This document shows positions 9,778 through 17,280 of a stretch of DNA of 64,000 bases, in pieces. This DNA is from Sediminispirochaeta bajacaliforniensis DSM 16054. GTDB lineage: Bacteria; Spirochaetota; Spirochaetia; DSM-16054; Sediminispirochaetaceae. The first letter of the stretch is position 1. Each line of letters opens with the position of its first letter. The translations under genes were made by a program, and so were the position numbers. Below the pieces are notes generated by a model. The model was given only the letters and a program-made list of their open reading frames with translations, did no database searches and had not been told where the DNA came from. The stretch is taken from contig NZ_KB899410.1 in the NCBI RefSeq assembly GCF_000378205.1, positions 1 to 64,000 on the forward strand, given 5' to 3'.

Positions 9778-9795
9778 GACTAACCTCTTGCAACA

Positions 9796-9824
9796 GAAAT
9801 AACATTGCTTACCCGGCCTGTCAA
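9796..9824 (-). promoter_or_regulatory. sigma-70-type promoter for the desulfidase gene
   Basis: On the minus strand TTGACA (9824-9819), a 17-bp spacer and TATTTC (9801-9796). The predicted start point near 9789 is about a dozen bases before the ATG at 9777. The -35 box is perfect and the -10 weak. Confidence 0.5.
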
Positions 9825-9890
9825 TTATTATCAGTATAAATCAGGAAATAGAATTATAGATTCCACTATATCTAATTAAAAAAAAATTGA

Positions 9891-9917
9891 TACCAATAAA
9901 TTATTGACGTATTGGTA
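9891..9917. promoter_or_regulatory. palindromic operator in the GntR promoter
   Basis: Perfect inverted repeat TACCAATA-N11-TATTGGTA. It covers the -35 box and enters the spacer of the GntR promoter, and lies about 70 bp upstream of the desulfidase promoter. Position and symmetry fit an autorepressor site for the GntR/UTRA protein encoded next to it. Confidence 0.65.
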
Positions 9918-9932
9918 TTACTGTTTTATGAT
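9904..9932 (+). promoter_or_regulatory. sigma-70-type promoter for the GntR/ECF operon
   Basis: TTGACG (9904-9909), 17-bp spacer, TATGAT (9927-9932). The expected transcription start (about 9939) coincides with an in-frame ATG, pointing to a leaderless message. Confidence 0.65.
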
Positions 9933-9938
9933 ATTTTT

Positions 9939-10682
9939 ATGCATGAAGGGCATATTCCCGATGGGATGAAGAAAAAAAAGCTTCCGATGTATATCTCTGT
10001 CTACAATCGCCTCTGTGATTTCATTGCCGATATGGAGCCGGGGGCAAAACTTCCGACCGAGGAGATGCTGATCAGGCAGTTTGCCGTTTCCCGCAATACC
10101 CTGCGTCAGGCCCTGCAGCTGCTCGAAGAAGATCGCCTGATTAACAGACGGCAGGGATCGGGAGCCTATGTTTCGCGGCGTCCCTTTATGCACAGCGCAA
10201 GCGTCAATCGTTATTCGACCATCGAAACCTTGCTGGATAAGCTTGATTTTTCCTGGGAACTCGCCTGTCTCGAAATTTCCGTCCAGAATGTGGATGAACT
10301 GGAAAGTGAGATTCTCTCTCTGCCCAAGGGATCGTTGATTCATGTTTTCGATCGCGTCTACAGGGATGCAAAAGAGAAGGATATCGTTTTTGCGCATCTT
10401 CTGGATTTTGTTCCTCTGACTACCAAACTTGAGTTTCCGCGTTCGGGTCGCAAAGAAGAGATTGTGCGCTATGTAGAGGGAAAGGGTCATAGCAGCAGCT
10501 GTATTGTAACTGCAATAATTGCAGGTTCTCTCTATGCAAATATCTTTAAGGTGAAGGCAAATACCCCCCTTTTGCTTCTGCAGCAATTGGTCAGTGATGA
10601 AATCGGTACTCCGATATTTTTTAACAAGACAATTATTAATTCGTCGGTGAACGGACTGACGTTACGGGTCGATCGAATCTGA
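9939..10682 (+). CDS. GntR-family transcriptional regulator with UTRA effector domain
   Basis: About 247 residues: an N-terminal winged helix (KLPMYISVYNRL...LPTEEMLIRQFAVSRNTLRQALQLLEEDRLINRRQGSGAYVS) then a UTRA ligand-binding domain (HVFDRVYRDAKEKDIVFAHLLDFVP...), as in the HutC subfamily. The frame extends upstream to a TTG at 9912, but that lies inside the promoter spacer; ATG 9939 sits at the predicted transcription start and ATG 9966 is an alternative. It is first in a long operon for ECF uptake and nucleoside breakdown and divergent from the TudS-like gene. It is likely a repressor relieved by a nucleoside-derived effector. The palindrome at 9891-9917 is the probable binding site. Confidence 0.88.
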   Translation: MHEGHIPDGMKKKKLPMYISVYNRLCDFIADMEPGAKLPTEEMLIRQFAVSRNTLRQALQLLEEDRLINRRQGSGAYVSRRPFMHSASVNRYSTIETLLDKLDFSWELACLEISVQNVDELESEILSLPKGSLIHVFDRVYRDAKEKDIVFAHLLDFVPLTTKLEFPRSGRKEEIVRYVEGKGHSSSCIVTAIIAGSLYANIFKVKANTPLLLLQQLVSDEIGTPIFFNKTIINSSVNGLTLRVDRI

Positions 10683-10696
10683 ATCTTGGTCTCGTG

Positions 10697-10748
10697 TGCA
10701 AATTGTCACTATAGGGTCTCCCGGCAGTGGCGAATACCATAATTTGCA
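10697..10748 (+). promoter_or_regulatory. stem-loop leader before the ECF S gene, class unknown
   Basis: TGCAAATT at 10697-10704 pairs exactly with AATTTGCA at 10741-10748, enclosing 36 bases that contain GTCACTATAGGGTCTCCC and GTGGCGAATACC. It ends about 10 bases before the AGGAGGT ribosome site of the S-component gene. It could be a small ligand-binding or processing element; the conserved cores of purine and preQ1 riboswitches are not visible. Confidence 0.35.
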
Positions 10749-10769
10749 TAACAGTAGGAGGTTAGGAAC

Positions 10770-11405
10770 ATGAGTGTGAAAGATGATTTCACCTTGATGA
10801 GTACGTTGCTCATTCCCGTGGCAATTGCTCTGAATGTCGTAGGTGGCCAGATTGCGGCGGTCTTGGCCCTTCCGATTTATATCGATTCGATCGGAACCAT
10901 CCTTGCCGGTATTTTAGCGGGTCCCTGGGTCGGCCTTGTCGCCGGTATCCTGAGCAATGTTATCAATGGTATCTTTCAGCCGAACTTTTTCCCCTTTGCC
11001 GTGGTAAGCGGAGTGATTGGTTTGGTGAGCGGAATCCTTTCCAGAAAGCATATGTTTACCACCTGGTGGAAGATCATCATTTCTATTCTCTGTGTTACCC
11101 TTGTGGGCGTGGTCGTGGGCTCTCCCATCGTTATGTATGTCTACGGAGGCATCACCGGTAACGGCAGCACCTACCTCACTGCATTGATGCTGGCAACGGG
11201 AAAGACCCTTTTTACTTCGGTATTTACCTCACAGGTCTTCACCGAGATTGCGGATAAGGGCCTTTCGATCATTGTGGCCTACATCATCATAAAGGCAATG
11301 AGCGATCGTATCCTTGTCAAATATCCCTGTGGCGAACAGTTCCTTAAACATAAGAAGGCTGCTGCTGTTGAGGCTCCTGTTGCCGATGACGGAAAGGATG
11401 CCTAG
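10770..11405 (+). CDS. ECF transporter S (substrate-binding) component
   Basis: 211 residues with about six hydrophobic segments and the small Gly/Ala-rich helix pattern of ECF S proteins (IYIDSIGTILAGILAGPWVGLVAGILSN). It has a strong AGGAGGT ribosome site 12 bases before the ATG. It should set substrate specificity for the T and A subunits encoded immediately downstream. The combination with a TudS-like protein recalls the CD3073-type S components (memory of a family pairing, not a search). With phosphorylase, deaminase-like and hydrolase genes in the same operon, a nucleoside or modified nucleobase is the likely cargo. The C-terminus has an Ala/Val-rich, Lys/Asp-ended tail of about 20 residues. 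Confidence 0.85.
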   Translation: MSVKDDFTLMSTLLIPVAIALNVVGGQIAAVLALPIYIDSIGTILAGILAGPWVGLVAGILSNVINGIFQPNFFPFAVVSGVIGLVSGILSRKHMFTTWWKIIISILCVTLVGVVVGSPIVMYVYGGITGNGSTYLTALMLATGKTLFTSVFTSQVFTEIADKGLSIIVAYIIIKAMSDRILVKYPCGEQFLKHKKAAAVEAPVADDGKDA

Positions 11406-11447
11406 ACCTTTCGACAGCAAGACCAAAGAGATAGCAGGCTGATTATC

Positions 11448-11482
11448 ATCCCGCCGGGCATGGGCTTGGCTTCCGGCGGGAT
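11448..11482 (+). promoter_or_regulatory. intra-operon stem-loop before the EcfT gene
   Basis: ATCCCGCCGG (11448-11457) pairs perfectly with CCGGCGGGAT (11473-11482) around a 15-base loop; no T-run follows. It lies between the S and T genes and covers the upstream ATG at 11460, so it argues for the later start at 11508. It may set the ratio of S to T/A subunits. Confidence 0.6.
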
Positions 11483-11507
11483 AGAAGTAATTCAACAGAG
11501 GACCTTT

Positions 11508-12263
11508 ATGGACGTTAAGCGGCGATATTTGAATAAGCTTTATCCCATCACAAAACTTTTGTATCTTCTTCTCTTTTCCATACTGAGCATTATTGCGCCC
11601 TCGTGGTGGTATTCCTATTTTCTTTTTATTTTTCTTGTGCTTTTTGCTGCGACGGGGGATAGCGTCAAGGTGTTCATGAAAAAGATCGTCCGTTCGGTCC
11701 TTTTCCTTTTTATTCTTATTTTTGCCCTTCAAACGCTATTTCGGCCTGGGCAAGATATTATTTTTCATCTCTGGATTTTTGCGGCAAAGTGGGAGGGTGT
11801 CTTTTATGCCTTAAATCTTTGCGGCATTCTCCTTGTTATCGCCAGTTCGTTTATCCTTTTTTTTCAAACAACGCAAATGCAGGATTTGATTCTCTCTTTG
11901 GAGGCCTCCGGCTTTTCTCATACGGCATCCTACATCATCTTATCGACGCTCCAAATGATCCCCCAAACCAAGAAGCGGTCGGAGATAATCATGAACGCCC
12001 AACAGGCGCGGGGTATCGAGACGAAAGGAGGCTTAAAGGTCCGTTTGCGGGCCTTTATTCCGATGCTTGCACCATTGATTTTGAGTTCCTTTTCGGGGAT
12101 TGAGGAACGGGCTCTTACGCTGGAGGCCAGGGCCTTTTCTGCTCCCTGTAAAAAAACGCACATCCGCACCGTGGAAAAGGGGCGATTCGACGGCCTGCTG
12201 AGAGTGACTGCAGCCCTTATTCTGCTTGCCGCTGTTGCCGGGAGGTGTACCATATGGCACTGA
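11508..12263 (+). CDS. ECF transporter T component (energy-coupling transmembrane protein)
   Basis: 251 residues from the ATG at 11508, which has an AGAGGA ribosome site; an in-frame ATG at 11460 sits in a hairpin and has none. Several membrane helices are followed by the coupling-helix region with the ARG-type signatures of EcfT: NAQQARGIE near residue 166 and LEARAFS near residue 206. These contact the ATPases in known ECF complexes. It overlaps the next gene by 10 bp. It forms one transporter with the S protein and the two ATPases of this operon. Confidence 0.88.
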   Translation: MDVKRRYLNKLYPITKLLYLLLFSILSIIAPSWWYSYFLFIFLVLFAATGDSVKVFMKKIVRSVLFLFILIFALQTLFRPGQDIIFHLWIFAAKWEGVFYALNLCGILLVIASSFILFFQTTQMQDLILSLEASGFSHTASYIILSTLQMIPQTKKRSEIIMNAQQARGIETKGGLKVRLRAFIPMLAPLILSSFSGIEERALTLEARAFSAPCKKTHIRTVEKGRFDGLLRVTAALILLAAVAGRCTIWH

Positions 12264-13105
12264 TAGAGATCGATGATTTTAGCTACCAATATCCCGTCAG
12301 CGACGATTTTGCTCTGAAAAATATCACCTTCTCCATCGAACAGGGAGACTTCGTGGGCGTCATCGGGCCGAACGGAAGCGGCAAAACCACCTTGTGCAAC
12401 GCAATCCGTGGCTTCGTTCCCAGTTTCTACAAAGGGGTCAGCTTCGGCCAAATCCTATTCGAGGGAAAAGACCTCTCGAAGATTTCCTCAGGGGAATTGG
12501 CTGTTCGTATCGGGTACATCTTTCAGAATCCCTTCAATCAGATAAGCTATATCAAAGACACGGTTTTTGAAGAGCTCTGCTTCGGGCTGGAGAATCTTGG
12601 TGTGGAGCCTTCGGAGATTATTAGACGGGTTGAGGCCATCATCGACGAACTGGGCATAGGATATCTAAAGGATAAGAATCCCTTCGAGATTTCCGGCGGG
12701 CAGCAGCAGCGGGTCGCCCTTGCCTCGATTCTTGTTATGGACCCGGATGTGCTGGTCATCGATGAGCCGACGAGTCAGCTTGATCCTGTGGGTACCGAGC
12801 AGGTCTTTGCCATTATCGATCTGGTCAAGCAGAAGGGAAAAACAGTGGTCCTTGTTGAGCACAAGATAGATCTTGTCGCCGAATATGCCGACAAAATCAT
12901 CGTCATGGATAAGGGACGGATCGCCTTTTCCGGACCGACCCGGGAAATTCTTTCCGACGAGCGGCTTTTGGACCATGATACCCAGATTCCCGTCTATGCG
13001 CGGATAGGCCATCGGCTTCGAAAGGCGGGAAACCCGGTGGAACGGATTCCCATCACCCATGAGGAGACGGTAGACCTTCTCCGGGATCTTATGAACCACA
13101 AATAG
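12254..13105 (+). CDS. ECF transporter ATP-binding protein A
   Basis: 283 residues. Walker A GPNGSGKTT near residues 38-46, Q-loop FQNPFNQ, an intact signature ISGGQQQR near residue 143, Walker B VLVIDEPT and the H-loop VLVEHK. This is the canonical ABC subunit of the pair. The ATG at 12254 has GGAGG eight bases upstream; a GTG nine bases earlier is unlikely to be used. It is translationally coupled to EcfT and followed within 7 bp by the second ATPase. It powers import by the S/T pair at the cytoplasmic face. Confidence 0.92.
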   Translation: MALIEIDDFSYQYPVSDDFALKNITFSIEQGDFVGVIGPNGSGKTTLCNAIRGFVPSFYKGVSFGQILFEGKDLSKISSGELAVRIGYIFQNPFNQISYIKDTVFEELCFGLENLGVEPSEIIRRVEAIIDELGIGYLKDKNPFEISGGQQQRVALASILVMDPDVLVIDEPTSQLDPVGTEQVFAIIDLVKQKGKTVVLVEHKIDLVAEYADKIIVMDKGRIAFSGPTREILSDERLLDHDTQIPVYARIGHRLRKAGNPVERIPITHEETVDLLRDLMNHK

Positions 13106-13111
13106 GTAACA

Positions 13112-13930
13112 ATGATGCATGTAATTGAACTTGAAGATGTAAGTTTTTCTTATCCCGGCGGATTTCAGGCCGTCGATCACGTCAGTATGGGCTTTAATGC
13201 TGGCGAGGCGGTTGCTATTGTCGGACAGAATGGGGCAGGAAAAACGACGACGGTGAAACTGATGAACAACCTTTTTCAGCCGACCGAAGGAACGGTTTTC
13301 GTGCAGGGCAAGGATACGAGGGATTTTTCTACCGCCCAGATTGCACGAAAGGTAGGGTATGTGTTTCAGAATCCGGACGACCAGCTTTTTCAGTCTTCGG
13401 TTGAAAAGGAGGTCGTCTATTCACCCAAGATGAATAAGGTTCCGGAAGAGGAAAGTAAGAGGTGGATCGATCTGGCGGTTGAGCTCTGCGACCTGGAAGA
13501 CAAAATGGAGCTCAACCCCTACGATCTTCCCCTCTCCATTCGAAAATTCGTCACCATTGCTTGCGTTATTGCAATGAACCCCGACGTTCTGATTCTCGAC
13601 GAACCCACGGCGGGGCAGGATCTACATGGGCTGAATTTGCTGGCCCGTATTATCGAAGTCTTACAAAAGCGGGGAAAAACAATCATCACCATCACCCACG
13701 ACATGGATTTTGTCCTGGAACATTTCCGCCGGGTCATTGTAATGGCCGACAAGCGGAAGATCGCCGATGGTGACGCCCGCGATATCTTCTGGGACATGGA
13801 GATTATGAAAAAGGCTTCACTGAAACAGCCGCCGGTCTGCAGCCTGGCACGAGAGCTCGGCCTGACCAGGGGAATTGTGACGCAACAGGAACTCTTGGAT
13901 GCCATAGGCCAAACGGCAGATATTGTATGA
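13112..13930 (+). CDS. ECF transporter ATP-binding protein A' with degenerate signature
   Basis: 272 residues. Walker A GQNGAGKTT (residues 38-46), Q-loop FQNPDDQ, Walker B VLILDEPTAGQD (about 159-170) and H-loop ITHD are intact, but the ABC signature reads LPLSIRKF (about 139-146) instead of LSGGQ. In a heterodimer with the upstream subunit this would leave one composite ATP site with a normal signature and one degenerate, an arrangement known in other asymmetric ABC proteins. It overlaps the MFS gene by 4 bp (ATGA). Confidence 0.9.
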   Translation: MMHVIELEDVSFSYPGGFQAVDHVSMGFNAGEAVAIVGQNGAGKTTTVKLMNNLFQPTEGTVFVQGKDTRDFSTAQIARKVGYVFQNPDDQLFQSSVEKEVVYSPKMNKVPEEESKRWIDLAVELCDLEDKMELNPYDLPLSIRKFVTIACVIAMNPDVLILDEPTAGQDLHGLNLLARIIEVLQKRGKTIITITHDMDFVLEHFRRVIVMADKRKIADGDARDIFWDMEIMKKASLKQPPVCSLARELGLTRGIVTQQELLDAIGQTADIV

Positions 13931-15117
13931 AACAAAACGATACACTTTGTAGTTACTCACGTATAGCCGTTGTAGAGGCCTACGGCCTCTACCTGATGAC
14001 CGGTATAGCCGCCGCTTGTATCGGGGCTTCTATGATTGCCTTGACCGGTTATTTTCAGGTCTCGGTGGCTCAGGTAGCGGCTCTCAGCTCGGCCTTTGCC
14101 CTGGGCCGGGTTGTAATGGTCTTTTTTTGCGGTATCATCACCGAAAAACTGGGGGTACGGAAGTCGTTCATGATCGGCTACCTCGCACTGGGAATCAATT
14201 TTATTTTTATGCCCCTGAACACCCATTACTGGCTTGCACTTATTCTCATGGCTATAGCGGGCATGGGTATGGGGTTTCAGGACAGTGGCTGCCCCGTTAT
14301 TCTCTCCCGGGCTTTTCCGATGAATTACAGCGGTGCCATGAGCGCTGGGCAGGCATTTTTCGGGATTGGGAATTTTATTCCGCCGCTTACGATGTCGCTT
14401 CTCCTTTTGTCGGGATTGAGCTGGAAGGTGATGTTTTTCATCTTCGGCGGTATGACCCTTGCATTGTTCGTCGCCACTTTTTTTATGCCACGGGAACGCA
14501 TACCGGATAATTCGGGCGAGCATGAACACGGCTTCTCTATGGCGTGGTTGAAGCGACAGGGAAAATTCTTTTTCGTCTTGTTTCTTACCAATTTCTTTTA
14601 TTGCTCTCTGCTGAATATTGTCCATATTTACACTAATCCCTATGTTCTTTCGTTCGGGATCCATGAGAGCATTTCGGTAAATGTACTTACCATGTTCAGC
14701 GTCGGGGCCGTCATCGGCAGCCTTGCCTTTGTCCGCATTTTAAGGAGGGCCAGGCCGGTAAAGGTGCTGTTGGTAAACCTTGTTATCGCCTTTCTCTCTC
14801 TCTGCATTGCCATCATTTCGGGAAACATTATTGTCTTCTTCATCATGTTTACCGTAGCCGGTGCCTTCAGCGGTGTGCTTTTTTCCGTTTTGGTCACGCT
14901 GGCCACGAATGCTGCCCCCCGGCATACGGCGATGGCGGCAAGCCTGATCGGTTTTACGGGAGGGATTTCCGATATCCTCACTCCCCTGGCCGTGGGTCGG
15001 GTCGTAACCGTGGCATCGGTTCGCATTGCTTTTCCGTCGGTCCTGCTCGCCACCGCCATTGCCGTGGTCGGCGCCTATATGGTCATTCGTCTGCAGCCGC
15101 GGAAACAACAGGCTTGA
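13927..15117 (+). CDS. major facilitator superfamily permease
   Basis: 396 residues with about 12 membrane helices and the MFS loop 2-3 motif in the form GIITEKLGVRKSFMIGY. The protein resembles small-molecule/proton symporters or exporters of the YfcJ/oxalate-formate type size class. It is translationally coupled to the second ECF ATPase (ATGA overlap) and followed by the phosphorylase gene. In an operon that already has an ECF importer it could export a waste product (free base, or a desulfurised or deaminated product) or be a second uptake route; the sequence does not decide. Confidence 0.85.
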   Translation: MKQNDTLCSYSRIAVVEAYGLYLMTGIAAACIGASMIALTGYFQVSVAQVAALSSAFALGRVVMVFFCGIITEKLGVRKSFMIGYLALGINFIFMPLNTHYWLALILMAIAGMGMGFQDSGCPVILSRAFPMNYSGAMSAGQAFFGIGNFIPPLTMSLLLLSGLSWKVMFFIFGGMTLALFVATFFMPRERIPDNSGEHEHGFSMAWLKRQGKFFFVLFLTNFFYCSLLNIVHIYTNPYVLSFGIHESISVNVLTMFSVGAVIGSLAFVRILRRARPVKVLLVNLVIAFLSLCIAIISGNIIVFFIMFTVAGAFSGVLFSVLVTLATNAAPRHTAMAASLIGFTGGISDILTPLAVGRVVTVASVRIAFPSVLLATAIAVVGAYMVIRLQPRKQQA

Positions 15118-15153
15118 TACGTCGTATTTTTCTCTATTCAAGGAGGGTCCATA

Positions 15154-15927
15154 ATGGGATATGAACAATCGAAGGAAGTACTGAACGAAAAGGGACAACA
15201 GTACCATATTGCCTGTAAGAAGGGGGATGTGGGACGTTATGTTTTGCTACCTGGCGACCCTTTCCGGACCGATGCTATTGCATCCCTGTTGGACGGCGCG
15301 CATCTGGTTGCCCATAATAGGGAACATAAAACCTGGACGGGAAAGCTCGACGGTGTCGATGTGTCGGTAACAAGCACCGGCATGGGCGGACCGTCGGCAG
15401 CCATCGCCCTGGAGGAGCTGATCCACTGCGGGGCCGATACCTTCATCAGGGTGGGAACCTGCGGCCGGATCTGTGCCGATAGTTTCGAAGAGGGGGCGCA
15501 TGGGGTGATTGTAACCGGTGCGGTCCGGGACGAAGGAACCAGCCGACAGTATATCCCCATCGAGTATCCCGCCGTAGCCGACCGCGCGGTCGTCGAAGCC
15601 CTCGCCCGGGCTGCGGCAGACCTCGGCCATCGCTTTACCGAAGGTCTCTGCCAGTCCAAGGATTCCTTTTACGGACAACACGATCCCGACAGCATGCCCG
15701 AGGCTGATGCCTTGCATCGCCGCTGGAAGGCGTGGGAGGTCGGTCACGTCATGGCCAGCGAGATGGAAACCGCGGCCCTTTTTATCGTCTCTTCCATTCG
15801 CGGCTGCAGGACCGGGGCGATCCTTGCCTATGAGACGATGAATGGCCCGACCCTCGATGTGGCCTGCCTTGCAATCAAGCATTTGATCGCTGCAGACCTT
15901 CGCCGAGAAAAGGCTGGGGGAGTCTGA
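15154..15927 (+). CDS. nucleoside phosphorylase (uridine/purine phosphorylase family)
   Basis: 257 residues, the usual length for hexameric NP-I enzymes. The phosphate-binding LLPGDPFRTD, the VTSTGMGGPSAAIALEEL segment, RVGTCGRI and the catalytic/ribose-binding SEMETAALF motif (about residue 205) are all present. It catalyses nucleoside + phosphate to free base + ribose-1-phosphate. Motif wording is closest to uridine phosphorylases, but purine specificity cannot be excluded. It has a strong AAGGAGG ribosome site and is followed after 2 bp by the amidohydrolase gene, so base release and base deamination are probably consecutive steps. Confidence 0.88.
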   Translation: MGYEQSKEVLNEKGQQYHIACKKGDVGRYVLLPGDPFRTDAIASLLDGAHLVAHNREHKTWTGKLDGVDVSVTSTGMGGPSAAIALEELIHCGADTFIRVGTCGRICADSFEEGAHGVIVTGAVRDEGTSRQYIPIEYPAVADRAVVEALARAAADLGHRFTEGLCQSKDSFYGQHDPDSMPEADALHRRWKAWEVGHVMASEMETAALFIVSSIRGCRTGAILAYETMNGPTLDVACLAIKHLIAADLRREKAGGV

Positions 15928-15929
15928 TC

Positions 15930-17252
15930 ATGGGAGGCTATCTTGTACGAAACTGCGATGTAGCAGATGTTGCAACTCTCTCTTTTCGACGCCAGGATGT
16001 CCTTATCGAAGGGATGAGAATTGCTAAGATCGCTTCCTCCATTCGCCCGACCGGAAATGAGACGGTCATTGATGCCGACGGGAAGATGTTGCTCCCGGGA
16101 TTTGTCGACTGCCATAGTCATCTCCTTCAGACCTTCAGTAAGGGCTACCTGGACGACTATCCCATCGTCGACTGGCTGGTGAGGATGTACAAGATCGAAG
16201 AGGTGATGAGTGAGGAGGATAACTACTATGCGGTCCTTCTCGGCTGTCTGGAGGCACTTCGTTTTGGTACGACCACGATCAACGAGATGTGCGGGCAGCG
16301 CTATCTCGACTCTACCATGCAGGCCATTGAGGATTCGGGGATTCGGGCCACCGTCGGGCTTAGTCATACCGATATACCGGAAAATGACGTCACCCCCTTG
16401 TGGACGGTGGAGGAGAGCCTGAAAGAGTCCGAAGAACTTTTCCATCGCCACCATCTTCACCTTGAAGGCCGTCTGCGGACCTCTTGCGCCCCCTCGGGAC
16501 TTCCCGCCTGCTCAAAGGAATTAATGCAGGAGCTTAAGAGCTTTACCCGCTCTCACGGACTTATCTTTCATACCCACCTGGCCGAGGGTCCGGTAGAGAC
16601 GAAAAAGATCAGGGAGCGTACGGGCTGGGGCGAAGCCGAGGCCCTCTATCATTATGGTGTGCTGGATCGGGATACCCTCCTTGCCCACAGCATTTGGCTG
16701 GAGGATGATGAATTGGGCCTGATCAAAGAGAGCGGTTCTCATCCCGTCTATTGTCCGTCTACCAACCTGAAGATAAGCGATGGTATTCCTAAGGTTGATG
16801 CGATGCTCAAGATGGGTATCCCCGTTTGCCTCGGCTGTGACGGTGAGGCGAGCAGCTCCAACCGCGATATGGTTCTGGAAGCCCGGATAGGAGCCTATCT
16901 TCAAAAAGGCGCTTCCCTCGACCCTTCATCGATGGATCTTTCAACCACCTATACGATGATGACCAGATGCGGTGCCGAGGCGCTCAAGTATTCCGACCTC
17001 GGCGTAATCCGGGAAGGCACCCTTGCCGATTTCATCCTTGTCGATACCCGGGGCAATCTTGCCTTAAGTAACCAGAATACCCGGCTGAGCAATTTTCTGT
17101 ATGCGGGAGGTGGCAGCGATGTGGACACGGTTTTTGTGAACGGAAGGCTGTTGGTACACGGGAAGGATTTTCTTTCCTTCGATATCCAAGCAGTTTTAGA
17201 GCGGTGTGAGACATTGCTTGCCGGTCTGGACAAAAAGATCCGGGGAATCTGA
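15930..17252 (+). CDS. amidohydrolase of the ATZ/TRZ nucleobase-deaminase group
   Basis: 440 residues. Metal ligands H62 and H64 (DCHSHLL), the third His in FHTHLAEG, the fourth in LAHSIWL and the Asp in LGCDGEASSSN are all conserved, and the CPSTNLKI motif is that of ATZ/TRZ/SsnA-type hydrolases. Family members deaminate guanine, cytosine, 8-oxoguanine, methylthioadenosine/SAH or triazines. The neighbours (phosphorylase 2 bp upstream, nucleoside hydrolase downstream) indicate a purine or pyrimidine base or nucleoside as substrate. Which one cannot be read from motifs alone; a thio- or amino-substituted base fits the desulfidase context. Confidence 0.88.
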   Translation: MGGYLVRNCDVADVATLSFRRQDVLIEGMRIAKIASSIRPTGNETVIDADGKMLLPGFVDCHSHLLQTFSKGYLDDYPIVDWLVRMYKIEEVMSEEDNYYAVLLGCLEALRFGTTTINEMCGQRYLDSTMQAIEDSGIRATVGLSHTDIPENDVTPLWTVEESLKESEELFHRHHLHLEGRLRTSCAPSGLPACSKELMQELKSFTRSHGLIFHTHLAEGPVETKKIRERTGWGEAEALYHYGVLDRDTLLAHSIWLEDDELGLIKESGSHPVYCPSTNLKISDGIPKVDAMLKMGIPVCLGCDGEASSSNRDMVLEARIGAYLQKGASLDPSSMDLSTTYTMMTRCGAEALKYSDLGVIREGTLADFILVDTRGNLALSNQNTRLSNFLYAGGGSDVDTVFVNGRLLVHGKDFLSFDIQAVLERCETLLAGLDKKIRGI

Positions 17253-17280
17253 GAACACTATGCATGAAGGAGAAGTAGTT

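Noticed and set aside
9912-9938. TTG start of the GntR gene at 9912
   Set aside because: It would lie within the promoter spacer, upstream of the predicted transcription start.
10697-10748. Purine riboswitch before the ECF S gene
   Set aside because: The three-way junction and TATAA / TCTACC-type core are missing and the element is too short; kept only as an unclassified stem-loop.
11460-11507. Earlier EcfT start at ATG 11460
   Set aside because: It lies inside a 10-bp perfect hairpin without a ribosome site; ATG 11508 has AGAGGA and starts at the conserved N-terminus.
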